Source of the DNA: Cliona cf. orientalis
Taxonomy: Eukaryota > Porifera > Demospongiae > Clionaida > Clionaidae
DNA: 64,000 nucleotides
Reading direction: 5' to 3'
Assembly (NCBI GenBank): GCA_963930775.1
Contig: OZ005690.1
Span: 808,001 to 872,000 of the forward strand
This document shows positions 16,489 to 27,665 of the stretch, piece after piece. The stretch's first letter is position 1; every line of letters begins with the position of its first letter. The notes beneath the pieces were generated by a model. It did no database searches. It saw only the letters and a list, made by a program, of their open reading frames with translations, and had not been told where the DNA came from. The position numbers were made by a program, and so were the translations under genes.

Positions 16489-17343
16489 TGAACCATAATT
16501 ATCATAATATTATTATCATAGTATTGGGCTATTCCAGTTAATAAGGATACACCCCCATGGAAGAACACTAATTAGTCTTCAGGGTTTTTTTTGGAGAATC
16601 TAATTTCTGTCTTATGGGCTCAAAATAACATTTAATAATTTGTCTGATGGGTATCTTAAATTAGATTAATAATTTGTCTGATGGGTAGATGGGTATTTTA
16701 AAGAAGTGAGGGAGAATCAAATCATACAATTAATTATTAATAATCAGGGATTCCCCCAGAACAGAATCCAAACCGGGTGCTTAATGATATTCATAGGCTT
16801 TTAATTAAGTTGTGGCTTTAAATTCCACCCATTTCTTTGATGTTTATCCAATTAGCCCAAAGTCAAACCGGGTGGCCCACCCTGATTCAGGTATGCTGGG
16901 GGAAACACTAAATAATAATAACTAATATTTCAAAATAATTTACTCATCAGCCTTAAATTACATACCGGTATACATCTCAGATGCTCCCACAACCAGGTGT
17001 CATAGTGCTATATTATTATAGTATATAGTGCATGGAACCCCTCTATAAGGACATCCCTGAAATGATGAAACCTCCCTTAATCAGGACACCATGCATGGTT
17101 CCAGCAACCTATAGCTAGAAAAGTGCATAAAATTACCCCAGAAATGAGAACACTTTTGATCAGAACACCTTAAGCTGTCCCAATTCGGAATATACAGAGA
17201 ATTCTACTCTACTTTAGAAGTATTGAACCACACTATCACATATTATATCCTAGCTCTAGAGTATGTCTGTGCATACCGACCCCATAGGATAAATATAGGA
17301 TAAACTAAAAGGGGCCGGTCAGATATAGCTACCCGTTCAGACA

Positions 17344-17733
17344 AATTGTGACCTGCTCTGAGAAAAGGGACCACTCGGGATATTTCATAAAAATTGAGTT
17401 TTTAGCAAGGATTGATCTGTGTGTGCTGAATCCAATGGTGCAAGTTTCATGAAAATTTATATTGAAAACAAGCGGAGTTATGACCATTTTTATATACGCA
17501 GATAGATAATAATAATATTCGATTTTCGGAAAATGCGTATATTTAATTAAATTTTGTATTAAAATTAATTGTATGTGTCCGAACAATTGTTTGCGCCCAT
17601 AACGATAGTTTACATTTGCAACTATATGAACATAGCATTATCAATATGAAGCCAAAATCCTATAGTTTCTGGTAAAGTAAAAAAAATGAAATTTTATCCC
17701 GAGTGGTCCCTTTTCTCAGAGCGGTTCACAATT
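17344..17733. mobile_element. MITE with AATTGTGACC ends
   Basis: 390-bp element with imperfect inverted ends of about 38 bp, including CTGAGAAAAGGGACCACTCG on the left and its complement on the right. No coding capacity. Confidence 0.75.
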
Positions 17734-17900
17734 ATTTGGATACATACTATATTATGTATTGATACACAGCCTAGCTTTAATTTACATCATGATTTTGGTT
17801 TTTTTAATTTATCCCTAAAGATATAGATCGACCCCCTAGGGACATGATTTATATTATTGTCAACTTAGCTAATAATTATCCCTATGAAGAATTACGTAAT

Positions 17901-18153
17901 ACCGTAGAGCTGGAAAATTTGGCAGGGAATAAAATTGGGTGGGTTGATGGTATGCCTCTAAATTAAATTCTGATCTGCATGCATGTAATATATGTACACA
18001 TAATAACAAGAGAGTATAAGATAATAATATTAAAGCGATACCATACCATAACCGCCAATTTAAAATCAATTTAAAGTGCTGAATAGTGTGAAATGCGCCA
18101 TTGGGACCCAAATTGCCTAACTTATGCGACTGCCAATATTTTCGCCTATATGG
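17901..18153. mobile_element. ACCGTATAG-family MITE, degraded copy c
   Basis: Recognisable ends (ACCGTAGAGCTGGAAAATTT and a diverged complement) and body words of the family, but much more diverged than the other copies, so older. Confidence 0.55.
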
Positions 18154-18569
18154 TATTAATTTAATCCAAGCTATCCTTCAAACAAACTCTCCCCATTAAC
18201 ATAATAATTAATGATAAGTATGTGCTCAAGTATTGTCATAGGGCTTACTTGGGCCAGCTAGTGTTCATTCTGTTTGTCATGGACTAGCTGTGTCAATCAC
18301 GTTTATTTGCATAATAGTATGATTTTTTCTAGGGGTTATGACTCTGTATGCGCATGGTGTGTGTATACACATGTGCATAACTATAGCAGTTGAGCCTTGC
18401 CATGTTTCTCTAGTTTCTGTATTGTAATGTTTCAGAGATGCTACTTGTTGAGCTCAAAAACTCCAGAAGATTTTATAAAATTTACCTAATATTATGCCAC
18501 TTGTCGAGAGGTGAATAGTGAGGTACTGTTTATTATTATTAGCTATCTTTGTTGTGACAGCTAAATATG

Positions 18570-18794
18570 CAGTGGTGTGTCCAGAATTTGAAGGAGGAGG
18601 TGCTAAATTTTAGGCCACGGCGCCCAAAACGTTGCTTACAAAGCGAATTTTAAGTTCATTGTTGGTTCTGGCTACCAGTTGTCAATTATCAGCATAAAGA
18701 GTTGCCACTGAGCTACTGATCTGGCTGTTGTGCCAGAGCTGAGGGGGGTGCTCGAGCACCCGGAGCCCCCCCCCCCCCCTTGGACACGCCACTG
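18570..18794. mobile_element. hAT-like MITE (CAGTGG ends)
   Basis: 225 bp from CAGTGGTGTGTCCAGAATTT to a right end reading CTTGGACACGCCACTG. CAGTGG...CCACTG with a TGTCCA/TGGACA block is typical of hAT-derived short elements. A clean 8-bp target duplication is not visible. Confidence 0.55.
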
Positions 18795-19120
18795 ATATGT
18801 TTCATGCAAGTGTGAACTAAACTCGAGTACAGGTGTTAGCAACAGCAAGAAAGTAGATAGTGATCATTACTCATTAAGTTAATCGATTTAAGCTACATGT
18901 ATAAACTAGTGCCCCCCTCCTCTGTATGCAACTCTGACCCCTTAGAAACGAGCCAGGCTTCCCCTTCAGAATACCAGTATGTAAGTTTAGGTAAATAGCT
19001 AATAGGCCATGTTCACAATAACATTCTATTATCACCACTAGCATATCACAGGGAAAATGGCACTGTTGGTATGCTAGTAAGATAGACCTATCAGGAATTA
19101 TGGTTGAGGACTCATACCCC

Positions 19121-19139
19121 CCCCCCCCCCCCCCCCCCC
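19121..19139. repeat. Poly-C tract
   Basis: About 19 cytosines in a row. No gene is seen between 18.8 and 19.97 kb. Confidence 0.9.
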
Positions 19140-19971
19140 AGTAATAGAAAATAAACAAGGAGGAGCTAGAGGGTCTGGCTGGTGTACTAAAGTATCCACA
19201 AAGAGAGGGAAGGGGTGGTGAATGAAGCTGGCCAACAGCAGCACTTGATCTATACTTTCCTGAGGCTCCAGCTCAATTCAGTGTGTGCAATGGAGTTAGT
19301 GATTGTGTATGTGAAGCTCAGGGTGGTCTCCACCACAGATGGAGTGATGCAGCCCTAGCTGTGCACATAATTAGTCTGTTTGGGTTAACACCTTCCTTAT
19401 AAGGAAAGTGTGAATGTCACTATGTACACACCTGTCCACTGCTGCATAAAAGTTACTGCTTTGAGTTTGCAAAGCTCACTGGCAACCTATATATGCTCCA
19501 ATCTCATCATACTCTTAAACACATTCCCCCAAATTTATATGAAAATTCAGTAGGTTTATCTTCTACTACCAATCCAAACCTAAGGGGAAAACCATCTCAC
19601 TGCCTGCTCAGGCAGACCTAATTTAAGCAAAAGGCAGAGCCACATAGGTGCCTAGCCTTGAGAACTAGGGGTGGTAGGTTGAAAAGCTCTTTTGTTCCAT
19701 GGAAACTCTCCCTACCCACCTAAGTGGCTCATGGACACGGGCAGCATGCACATATGACATACAATGTATTCTGACAGCATTCACTCTCAAACTCAGAGCT
19801 TCAAAGGTCACATACACTCTATTGTAATACCCTAATCATATCACACATACCCTAATCACATAGCACTTAAAAACAACTCATACATACCCTAATCACTTCA
19901 CAAATACATAATATTATCATATCATACCCTAATCACATCACACTCTCAAACAATTAACTAGTATACATATA

Positions 19972-20074
19972 ATAGTTATCTGCCAGTAATTGGGGTGCAT
20001 GAGATGCATGGTCGAATGCACCCCAATTACTGGCAGAATGCATCTCATGCACCCCAATTACTGGCAGATAACTA
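19972..20074. repeat. 103-bp near-perfect palindrome
   Basis: Left arm 19972-20009 (ATAGTTATCTGCCAGTAATT onward) is repeated in reverse complement at 20036-20074; the loop contains a further copy of the inner word TGCACCCCAATTACTGGCAG. A related but diverged inverted pair lies around 21050-21112. It is probably a small fold-back transposon. Confidence 0.8.
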
Positions 20075-21430
20075 TTCTGTTGGTAGTTGACCTCTGTTCA
20101 TCATTGGCCTACTTTATGATGATCCGACCCCTTCCCATAGCCGGCAAATTGCCTATAAAAACTTTGGTTGCTAAGCAACTACCAACAAATATCCATACAC
20201 TCTAATACCTCCAAACTATTCATGAACATACCCAATTAAACTATCACTTCATTGACTCATACACATATATCCCCATTCCATCATTGATCAATATAATAAT
20301 AATACAATGTATCCTAATCACCTCAATCGCAATTGAGTATTAAATTATATCTCAATCACACCACACATACTCATAATATTATATACCCTCATAATCCATA
20401 ATACATACCTAGCCTAATAATCACATCAAATTAATACCCTAATATCACACAGCTCAAACACATAATTGCCAAGGTAAATAGTGGCAGAATATTCTCCAAT
20501 ACAGAGATTAGAGTCTCAAACAGGTTAATGTTGGTGTACACAGTGACACTGTGGGCAACATGTTCAATAATTATAAAAGAATTAATAGGTACTAATTAAA
20601 TTCCTATGTCAAGATCTAACAAGTCAGTTATATGGCAGCCACTGCCTTGTATTGGCCTGCCTGCCATATAACTATAACTTATTGTATCCCCTCACACACT
20701 CATTGACAAGTAACATAACACCACATACCCACTTAGATACATAATACCACATACAATATTATTATGGACTATACAGTACACCGTACGTAGTTGACCATCG
20801 CCTAGCAACAGAAGTTCTTATAGGCGAATTACTGGATACCAGAGGGGTATTGGTAAACATAGGGTAGCATAGGTGGCAGAACCAGGGGGGCATCAGGGGC
20901 ATGTGCCCCCTTGCATGATAGTCCTTTAATAGATCCCTATTGTGGTAGACATGTGATACATCCACTGCGTCTCTCCCCCCGTCATCCTCTGCCACTGGGT
21001 AGGCCAATGATGAGAGGAGTCATGAGAAGCTTAACTAGTACGTTGTATGCAAGACCTTATCTGGGGTGTATTCGATCATGCATCTTGTGCACCCCAATTA
21101 AGGTCTTGTATAGCTTACAATCTACCAGTCGTGCTGTTCTATATTATTGTATTATACTTAATGCATTAATTCTCTCGGCTGTGCCACGGACACATCAATA
21201 GCAATCCCCTACCGTTTTTGCAGTGGTTCCCTTCAAGCACAGTATCACTTACCTTATTGTTACTGCTAATTAAAGAGTAATACCCCAGACATCATGCATT
21301 TAGCAGCTCCCTATGGACACTACCTCTCAGTGCCCTATGGACACTGTAATGTCAATTCAAAAATGCTTGAGATAGTAATCATAATATTATAGAATAAATA
21401 GCCATCATTGCTAATTTCACCAGTGAAGGG
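20075..21430. other. Gene-free AT-rich DNA
   Basis: No gene that I can support. There are many short words of the form ACCCTAATCACAT and CATACCTAATCAC (also at 19.8-20 kb), giving a faint simple-repeat texture, plus a small inverted pair (TTATATGGCAG / CTGCCATATAA) near 20630-20672. Confidence 0.4.
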
Positions 21431-21435
21431 AGTAT

Positions 21436-21900
21436 AATTAGTCCGGAAGGTATCCAGTGTATTTATTATGACGTCTTGGGGGTTCAATTAATTATAAGTT
21501 GTCATCAGGGTAAAATTAATGTACCCATAAGTAGTCCGGAGGGTACCCAGTGTAGTCATTACGACATCTTGGGGGGGGGGGGGGGGGGGGGGGGGGGAGG
21601 GGGGGGGAGGGGGGGGGAAGTGGCTTTATGAGGGTAAATGCATAATAATATATACCCATAATTAGTCCGGAGGGTACCCAGCGTATTTATAATGATGTCT
21701 GGGGCAGGGGGAAGTGGCTTTAATTAAGTTGTCATGAGGGTAAATGTATAATATAATATATTATATACCCATAATTAGTCCGGAGGGTACCCAGTGTATT
21801 CATAATGACGTCTTGAGGGGGTGAAGTGGCTTCAATTAAGTTGTCATCAGGGTAAGTGTGCCCATAAATTAGTCTTGAGGGTGTTTAGGTGGTTTTAATT
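21436..21900. repeat. ~120-bp tandem repeat, about four copies
   Basis: Units begin ATTAGTCCGGAGGGTACCCA and continue through GTGTATT, ATGACGTCTTG, GAAGTGGCTTTAATTAA and GTCATGAGGGTAAAT. Copies start near 21438, 21530, 21660 and 21774, with a decayed fifth near 21870. One unit contains the poly-G run. It sits just inside the right inverted repeat of the 16525-21968 block. Confidence 0.8.
21572..21618. repeat. Poly-G run
   Basis: About 45 bases of almost uninterrupted G (three A interruptions), a strong G-quadruplex candidate and a likely site of length change or assembly error. Confidence 0.9.
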
Positions 21901-22048
21901 ATTGTCATGGGGGGAAACGTGATAGTGTTCTTCCATGGGGGTGTATCTTTATTAACTGGAATAGCCCAATGCATTAAGGGCTGGCTAGGCTCAGAATGCT
22001 GACGGGGAGGAGCTTCAAGTCATGTGACCGTAGCGAGTCGCAGCTTTC

Positions 22049-23326
22049 ATGGAGCACAAGGAGTCACCAAAGGGTGGCTACGATTACGAGTTCGTGAATC
22101 CCCCTCCGAAGTCCCTGGAGTGTTCAGTCTGCCTTTTGACTTTGCGTGACCCTCACGTCATTAGCTGCTGTGGTTATGAGTTCTGCTAAGTATGCATTGA
22201 ACGTGTGCAGAGAGATAACAAACCCTGCCCGTTGTGTAATGAACAGAACTTCTCCACTATGCTACAAAAGAAAATAGTTCGTGAAGTGAACGCTCTTGTG
22301 ATCCGTTGCCCACAGAAGGAGCTGGGTTGTGTGTGGGAGGGAGAACTGGGACAGCTACAGCGACATTTAAACCCAGGGGCAGGAGTATCTTCCGCTCAGG
22401 GATGTGAGTTTCTTACCGTAGAATGTGCCTATCGTTGTGGAGCACAATTGCGACGGCGATTGATTCAAGAGCATGAGATGGAAACATGCCCAAAGCGACC
22501 GATTGAAATGCAAGTAGCGAGTTTGATGAAGAAATTTGAAGCTGTCGTGACAGAGAATCAAATGCTCAAGCAAGAACTTGATGAAACAAAGAAAATGCAT
22601 CAACAAAGTTTGGATGAAGTGAAACAGAAGCTGGGTGAATTAACACAGGAAAATCGTCAACAGAGAGAAGAGCTGCGTGAGGCAAAGGAAGCCAATGAAA
22701 ATCTTCAAAGGGTATGTGATGTGCTAAAAGCCGAACAGAAACAAATTGAAGCAAATATTGACAACATACAAAAGGAGAAGAAATATACATCCCTACAGAA
22801 GCAGGAGTTAGGTGATTTAAAGCAAGCACTTCATCAACAGAGAGAAGAGCTCCAAATGCATTCCGTTCCACTACCAGTGCCTCCATTTTACTTTACCATA
22901 TCAAGTTTCAAACACTATCAGAAAAATGAGTTCACTTTTTTCAGTGAACCATTTTATTCTCATCCTGGTGGGTATAAAATGAGAGTTAAAATACACCCAA
23001 ATGGTTTTGGTGATGCTAAAGGTGCTTATATGGGTCTTTACGTTTCCATTCTTCACGGTGAATTTGATGATCAGCTTCGCTGGCCATTTAATGGCAGTAT
23101 CACTGTACAGGCATACAACCGCACTACTGAACAATGGTCTAATAAACAAACAATAAATATGAATAAAGAAGAATGTGCCAAGAAGGTTCAAAGATGTGTG
23201 GATAAACTGACACCAGGAAGTTGGGGAAATTATAAATTTCTATCTCTATCAGACTTGAATGACAATTATTTGAAGGGTACTGCAGCCATTAGATTTAGAG
23301 TCACAAGTGTACAAGTTGTGTTGTAA
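22049..23326 (+). pseudogene. TRAF-type RING/MATH gene with one nonsense codon in the RING
   Basis: Starts MEHKESPKGGYDYEFVNPPP like the intact gene at 41827. RING cysteines begin CSVCLLTLRDPHVISCCGYEFC; the next codon, at 22187-22189, is TAA where all paralogues have CAA (Gln), and translation then continues VCIERVQRDNKPCPLC in the same frame. After it come two TRAF-type zinc fingers, a coiled coil (KQELDETKKMHQQ region) and a complete MATH domain (VPPFYFTISSFKHYQKNEFT to the end). The single stop truncates the protein at residue 46. An internal ATG at 22205 would give a 373-residue RING-less adaptor. An E-box-like CATGTGAC lies upstream of the start, as in other copies. Confidence 0.88.
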
Positions 23327-23382
23327 AAGTTTTATATTATGAACATCATGACATTGTATATTTATATATATAGTAGTAAACA

Positions 23383-24108
23383 CTAATAAAGTATCAACAT
23401 ACAACAATCAGATTCTTGTTTTATTGTCTTTTTTGTTGTACCAATATTGCACTGGTTTACCTACACAAAGGACACAATAATATTTATTTTAGGCAATGAT
23501 TGCATGATATAATAATCTCTATATATCACCCAATTCTAGTCATAGTGTATTATTGCATACCTTGGTTGCAAATCTGAGTGAACAGAGGCTTTCCTGCATG
23601 GACTCAGCCAATGGAGACATATTCACAAACATCAAAAAAGAGAAGTTTAGTAACACTATATTATTACTTTTTGCAATTGCAGTGTTCTCCCCAAGCAAAA
23701 TTCAAGGCACGATAGTAGGGCATATACTTTGGGTGGAGACTGTGGCCACATCAAAGCTTTTGGAATCTCTCTATTCACACATCAAAGGAAATTCCCTACT
23801 GTAGGCTTGTTGGGCCGACATGCCTTATGTAGCTATGCTGGGGAGAACACTGCAATTAAACTTATGTCTTACTGTTGCCCCCTATATATAGAGAGCTCTG
23901 CAGTAAGTAGCTATGTGAGCTTTGAGTTCCTGTAAGGGACATGGGAGTCCTTGTTGGCCAGTGCCATGATCACGTTGCCAAGGTTACTCACTGACAGGCT
24001 CTTGTTGATGTTCTTTGTCTCTTTCAGCCTCTCGCCCTGCCAGGGATCCTGACTGGGAGCCTGGAGACGCTCAGACCCTGCCAGATCAATCAAGTTGAGG
24101 GTATCTGA
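23383..24108 (-). pseudogene. Relic of the last three kinesin (KIFC1) exons, copy 1
   Basis: Matches the 3' end of the gene at 315-7241: a last exon reading VNQCNIGTTKKTIK (without the parent's stop, so it runs on to 23383), the MSPLAESMQE exon near 23570-23630, and the LIDLAGSER...[15 protein letters not shown] exon at about 23875-24108. Small indels break the frame and there is no motor upstream. It stands directly after a TRAF gene, and the same pair recurs at 43.1 kb. Confidence 0.9.
23680..23852. mobile_element. hAT-like MITE inside the kinesin relic
   Basis: Ends CAGTGTTCTCCCCA and its complement TGGGGAGAACACTG, 173 bp apart. This is the usual hAT terminal form. The insertion lies in the relic's intron and is absent from the parent gene. 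Confidence 0.7.
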
Positions 24109-24275
24109 ACATCTTTATTATGGTTATCAATAGTACTTGCTTGTCACTAATTTAATAGGTGTGGACAAGGGCTTATAGACTCCTAGGGCTAGACTAAGTA
24201 GTAATAATTATAATATTATAAGGGTCATGTATGTGCAGTTTATTGTTGGAAATGGTCGTCAATGAACTTCCCAAT

Positions 24276-25268
24276 CGAGGGGTTCGAAACACACCCAAAA
24301 AACGTACGAGATTTCGAAATCCCGAGATTTCGCTTGAGATTTCCTGATTTCCGTTGGGATTTCAAGATTTTACGTAAAATTTCACATAAGATTTCAAGTA
24401 GCTAGGCCTATGATATTTTGATTGTTTACCATCTGTAAATATTATCAAGCTGAGAATCTGTTACCAGAGAGGTGGTATAGCTAGCTAGTTAGCTTTTAGC
24501 ACACTCCGGCGTAGTCTCGCTAGCTTCGATCTGGGGGTGTGGCGCGCAAGACTAACTTGCGTTAGTACAGTATACAGTACGTATGTATAGCTCACGTGAT
24601 GAACTCGAACGCGGGAATAATTACATCCCCAGTATAAATTTACTTTTTTGCGGTTATTAGGTAATTATGTTGTAATTATGATGTAACCTATGTCGTCATA
24701 GCGCTAAAATTCAGAGCCTTTACAGAACACTTCTGAGACCTGAAAATCCACAGAATCATATAATATTAACTTACATACATATCCAGCGAATACATTAAAA
24801 GCTGAGTGCTACTTTCTCCGACAAGTAATGCCGGCCGAACTTCACGCGTTCTCTTGGCTGACGTAATCCTGTGGATAAATAAAGCTAGCATTGCGCTATT
24901 TATAGCACGCGTCATGCCACGACCGATCTGAAGTTCGGAAGCTGTACTGTGCTGTCGAGTTCGTCTCCTTTGATTGAAGCATCGAAACTCGAAGTCGAAA
25001 GTTGATCTTAGACTCCATCTCTGCGATTGAGGCCCCGGCAGCGATGTGTGTACTGACGACCTTTACCACATGCACCATGCACCATTAGAACTATGCAGCC
25101 ACTGGGGATGTGGTCAAGGGTTCATATTATACAAGGATATTCTGGTCGATTTTCATGTTTTCAAGATTTCAGATTTGTGAGATTACAAGATTTCAGCAAA
25201 GATTTCGGGATTTCACGAAAGATTTCTGAAGTGCTGTACGAGATTTCAGGGTAATTTCGAACCCCTCG
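24276..25268. mobile_element. 993-bp non-autonomous DNA transposon with 8-bp target duplication
   Basis: Ends CGAGGGGTTCGAAA and its complement, flanked on both sides by TTCCCAAT (24268-24275 and 25269-25276). Both subterminal regions are full of an irregular repeat built on GATTTC/GAGATTTC. The matching place in the second segmental copy (near 49735) lacks it. An 8-bp duplication fits hAT-like elements, but the end is not CAG. Confidence 0.85.
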
Positions 25269-25354
25269 TTCCCAATTGAATCCACAATGTATCAAATGCA
25301 CCATGTACCACGCCCCGGAGTGGAAAAAGGGGGTGTGGCGCGCATGACTATTAA

Positions 25355-26593
25355 ATGATGGCTTCGATGGAACCATCAAAGGGTGGCTACGATTACGAGT
25401 TTGTTACCCCTCCTCCGAAGTCCTTGGAGTGTTCCATCTGCCTGCAGACCTTGCGAGACCCTCACGTCATTAGCTGCTGTGGGAACGAGTTCTGTCAAGT
25501 GTGTATCGAGCGTGTGAAGAAAGATGGCAAGCCATGCCCCTTGTGTAATGAACAGAACTTTTCCACACTGCTACACAAGAAGCTGGTTCGTGAAGTGAAC
25601 GCCCTAGTGATCCGTTGCCCACAGAAGGAGCTGGGTTGTGAGTGCCGGGAGGGAGAACTGGGGCAGCTACGGCGACATCTCAACCCAGGGGCAGGAGTAT
25701 CTTCCACTCAGGGATGTGAGTTTCTTACAGTAGAATGTGCTTATCATTGTGGAGCACAATTGCAACGGCGATTGATTCAAGAGCATGAAATGGAAGCATG
25801 CCCAAAGCGACCAATTGAAATGCAAGTAGCGAGTTTAATGAAGAAATTTGAAGCTGTCGTGATCGAGAATCGAATGCTCAAGCAGGAACTCAATGAAGGT
25901 TTGGATCAAGTAAAGCAGGAGCTGGATGATTTAAAGCAGGCACATCGTCAACAGAGAGAAGAGCTGCATGAAGCTAAGGAAGAGAATAAGCTCCTTCGGA
26001 GAGCCAATGAAAACCTCCGAAGGGTATGTGATGTACTAGAGACTGAACAGAAACAAATTGAAGCAAGTGTTGACGATATCCAAAAGAGAAAAATTAATGA
26101 TTTAGAGAAGAAATATTCATCTCTACAGGCTGCATCAATGCCTCTGCCAGTGCCCCCATTTTATGTAGTATTGACTAATTTTTATCATTATCGGGAAAAT
26201 AACTACCTATTCACGAGTGATCCATTCTATTCTCATACTGGTGGCTATAAAATGGCAATGATCATCCGACCAAATGGCTTTAGTGTAAGGCAAGGCACTC
26301 ATGTTTCCCTACATGTATGCCTCCTCCCTGGAGAATTTGATGATCAACTTCACTGGCCATTTAATGGTAAAATCACTGTAGAGGCATACAACTGTGTCAG
26401 TGAGAGGTGGTCATTCAAACAAGTGATTGAGATGAATGAAGATATTTGGGATGCCACTGTTGTTAGTAGATGTTGTGATAAAATATTAAGGGGTGGTGCT
26501 GGAATCCATGATTTTTTGTCCTTTACTTACCTAGATAAGTATATTAGTAGGGCCAATAGTCTCAGGATTAGAATAACAAAAATAGAGATTTAA
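25355..26593 (+). CDS. TRAF-type RING/zinc-finger/MATH protein, intact
   Basis: 412 residues, single exon. RING (about 26-63): CSICLQTLRDPHVISCCGNE, then CQVCIERVKK and CPLC, with all C3HC4 ligands present; expected E3 ubiquitin-ligase activity. Two TRAF-type zinc fingers (about 85-155, RCPQKELGCE and VECAYHCGAQLQRRLIQEHE). Coiled coil (about 160-260). MATH/TRAF-C domain (about 265-412: LPVPPFYVVLTNFYHY, FYSHTGGYKM, GEFDDQLHWPFNG). This is the order of animal TRAF adaptors, which trimerise through the coiled coil and dock on receptors through MATH. Two consecutive ATGs start the frame; the next in-frame Met follows at codon 5. A broken sister copy is at 49796. Confidence 0.9.
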   Translation: MMASMEPSKGGYDYEFVTPPPKSLECSICLQTLRDPHVISCCGNEFCQVCIERVKKDGKPCPLCNEQNFSTLLHKKLVREVNALVIRCPQKELGCECREGELGQLRRHLNPGAGVSSTQGCEFLTVECAYHCGAQLQRRLIQEHEMEACPKRPIEMQVASLMKKFEAVVIENRMLKQELNEGLDQVKQELDDLKQAHRQQREELHEAKEENKLLRRANENLRRVCDVLETEQKQIEASVDDIQKRKINDLEKKYSSLQAASMPLPVPPFYVVLTNFYHYRENNYLFTSDPFYSHTGGYKMAMIIRPNGFSVRQGTHVSLHVCLLPGEFDDQLHWPFNGKITVEAYNCVSERWSFKQVIEMNEDIWDATVVSRCCDKILRGGAGIHDFLSFTYLDKYISRANSLRIRITKIEI

Positions 26594-26694
26594 ATCAACT
26601 TGGTGTAATATAATAATATTATGACTGTCGTACTAACAATTAATTTGAATTTTTGTTCTTTGTCAGATTAAATAATTATTAATGACTGTTGCAG

Positions 26695-26784
26695 TTGCGT
26701 GTAGCTACGTCTGCAGCAAGGCATTTCCCTATAATGATCATGATAATAGATAATATTGATATCGTCAGGTTTCAAGTTCCAAAG
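26695..26784 (+). pseudogene. Possible M1AP internal exon (copy 1)
   Basis: Thirty in-frame codons between a TTGCAG acceptor and a GTAAAA donor, ending IDIVRFQVPK. This resembles the LARVRRFQVVEV segment of human M1AP, recalled from memory. The exon recurs at 39507-39590 and 51115-51210, each time just after a TRAF gene. Its phase does not join the exon at 27109 directly, so the link is tentative. Confidence 0.4.
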
Positions 26785-26885
26785 GTAAAAATCGCCAATC
26801 CTGTCAAGGTATTGACCTACACGCATGCGCATAAAGTCATGTGACCACAGCAAGCAGCATGCATGCACTATATATGTACATGATC

Positions 26886-26926
26886 ATGGCTTTGATGGAG
26901 CACAAGATATGTTGAAAGGAGACTTG
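26886..26926 (+). pseudogene. TRAF gene 5' fragment
   Basis: ATGGCTTTGATGGAGCACAA and a few more bases resemble the start of the TRAF genes and run straight into a stop. The same fragment recurs at 51308 and, with a MATH relic behind it, at 40287. Confidence 0.6.
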
Positions 26927-27440
26927 TAGCTGAGTATTAAATATTTACTTTCAGTATACGTGCACGTTTATGTTTGCGAATCTATGTCGAAAAACTCGTA
27001 ATTTGCAATTAATAGATACTCACAATTAAAATCCGACCTACGGTATGCCTATACATGTACATGCATATGATTTTTTCATTAATTTTTATGATGAATATTA
27101 TCATACAGGTCTGGGTATTCTTGATCTGCACAACATAGAGAATGATGTCCTCAGCCTGAGCAGCTACTTCAGAGGTTGGTTCCATGACAGTGGCATTGAC
27201 AGCAAGCACTTTCACCTCATCACTACCACCAGCTACAAGGTACGTGTGTACGATGCACCCCCTCCCCCCCCTATAGCTAATGGATCAGATGTAGCTATAT
27301 ATATTTATAATATGATGAAGCTAGTTTGGTAGCCTAGCTCGAACCCAGGCCGCTCCCACGTTTTCAATGCTGGGTACGAGGCTAAGTTTGGTTTGTTACA
27401 TGTGTACCATTAAGTGCAATAATCACCTATATATAAATAA

Positions 27441-27665
27441 AATGCCGATTAGCCAGAAATATTGGCAGGAATTAAATTTGGCGGTTGAGACCAAAATTGC
27501 TATTGCAAGAATATTAGTGGATTTAAATTTGTAGGTTCGGTACAGGATCGCCATACGTATAATTATATGCAAGTAGGAAATTTTGGCGGATTTTAATTTG
27601 GCAGTTGTAACATACATGTACCCGGTACATGTAGACCGCCAAACCGCCAAATTTAAATCTCTGCC
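27441..27665. mobile_element. ACCGTATAG-family MITE, copy d
   Basis: In the M1AP intron 27240-27705. Outer ends are decayed, but the body (GGCGGTTGAGACCAAAATTG, AATATTAGTGGATTTAAAT) is clear. The same insertion is in copy 2 at 51869-52085, so it predates the segmental duplication. Confidence 0.7.

Larger units (their letters stand above)
16525..21968. mobile_element. 5.4-kb block bounded by near-identical ~45-bp inverted repeats
   Basis: The left end starts TGGGCTATTCCAGTTAATAA; the right end, read backwards, matches it for about 45 bases with one difference. A 430-bp MITE with related ends is at 37694-38123. The inside has no long open frame, holds other small elements and a 120-bp tandem repeat next to the right end. 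It may be one non-autonomous transposon with later insertions, or two MITEs in opposite orientation. A target duplication is not obvious. Confidence 0.6.

Noticed and set aside
16525-21968. Polinton or Helitron
   Set aside because: No polymerase, capsid, integrase or helicase frame, and no hairpin plus CTRR end; only inverted ends are present.
22184-22195. TAA in the RING as programmed recoding
   Set aside because: The codon is CAA in every paralogue and no recoding signal is seen; a simple C-to-T change is enough.
26593-27108. N-terminal M1AP exons upstream of 27109
   Set aside because: Only one candidate exon (26695-26784) could be read, and its phase does not join the next; nothing else matched.
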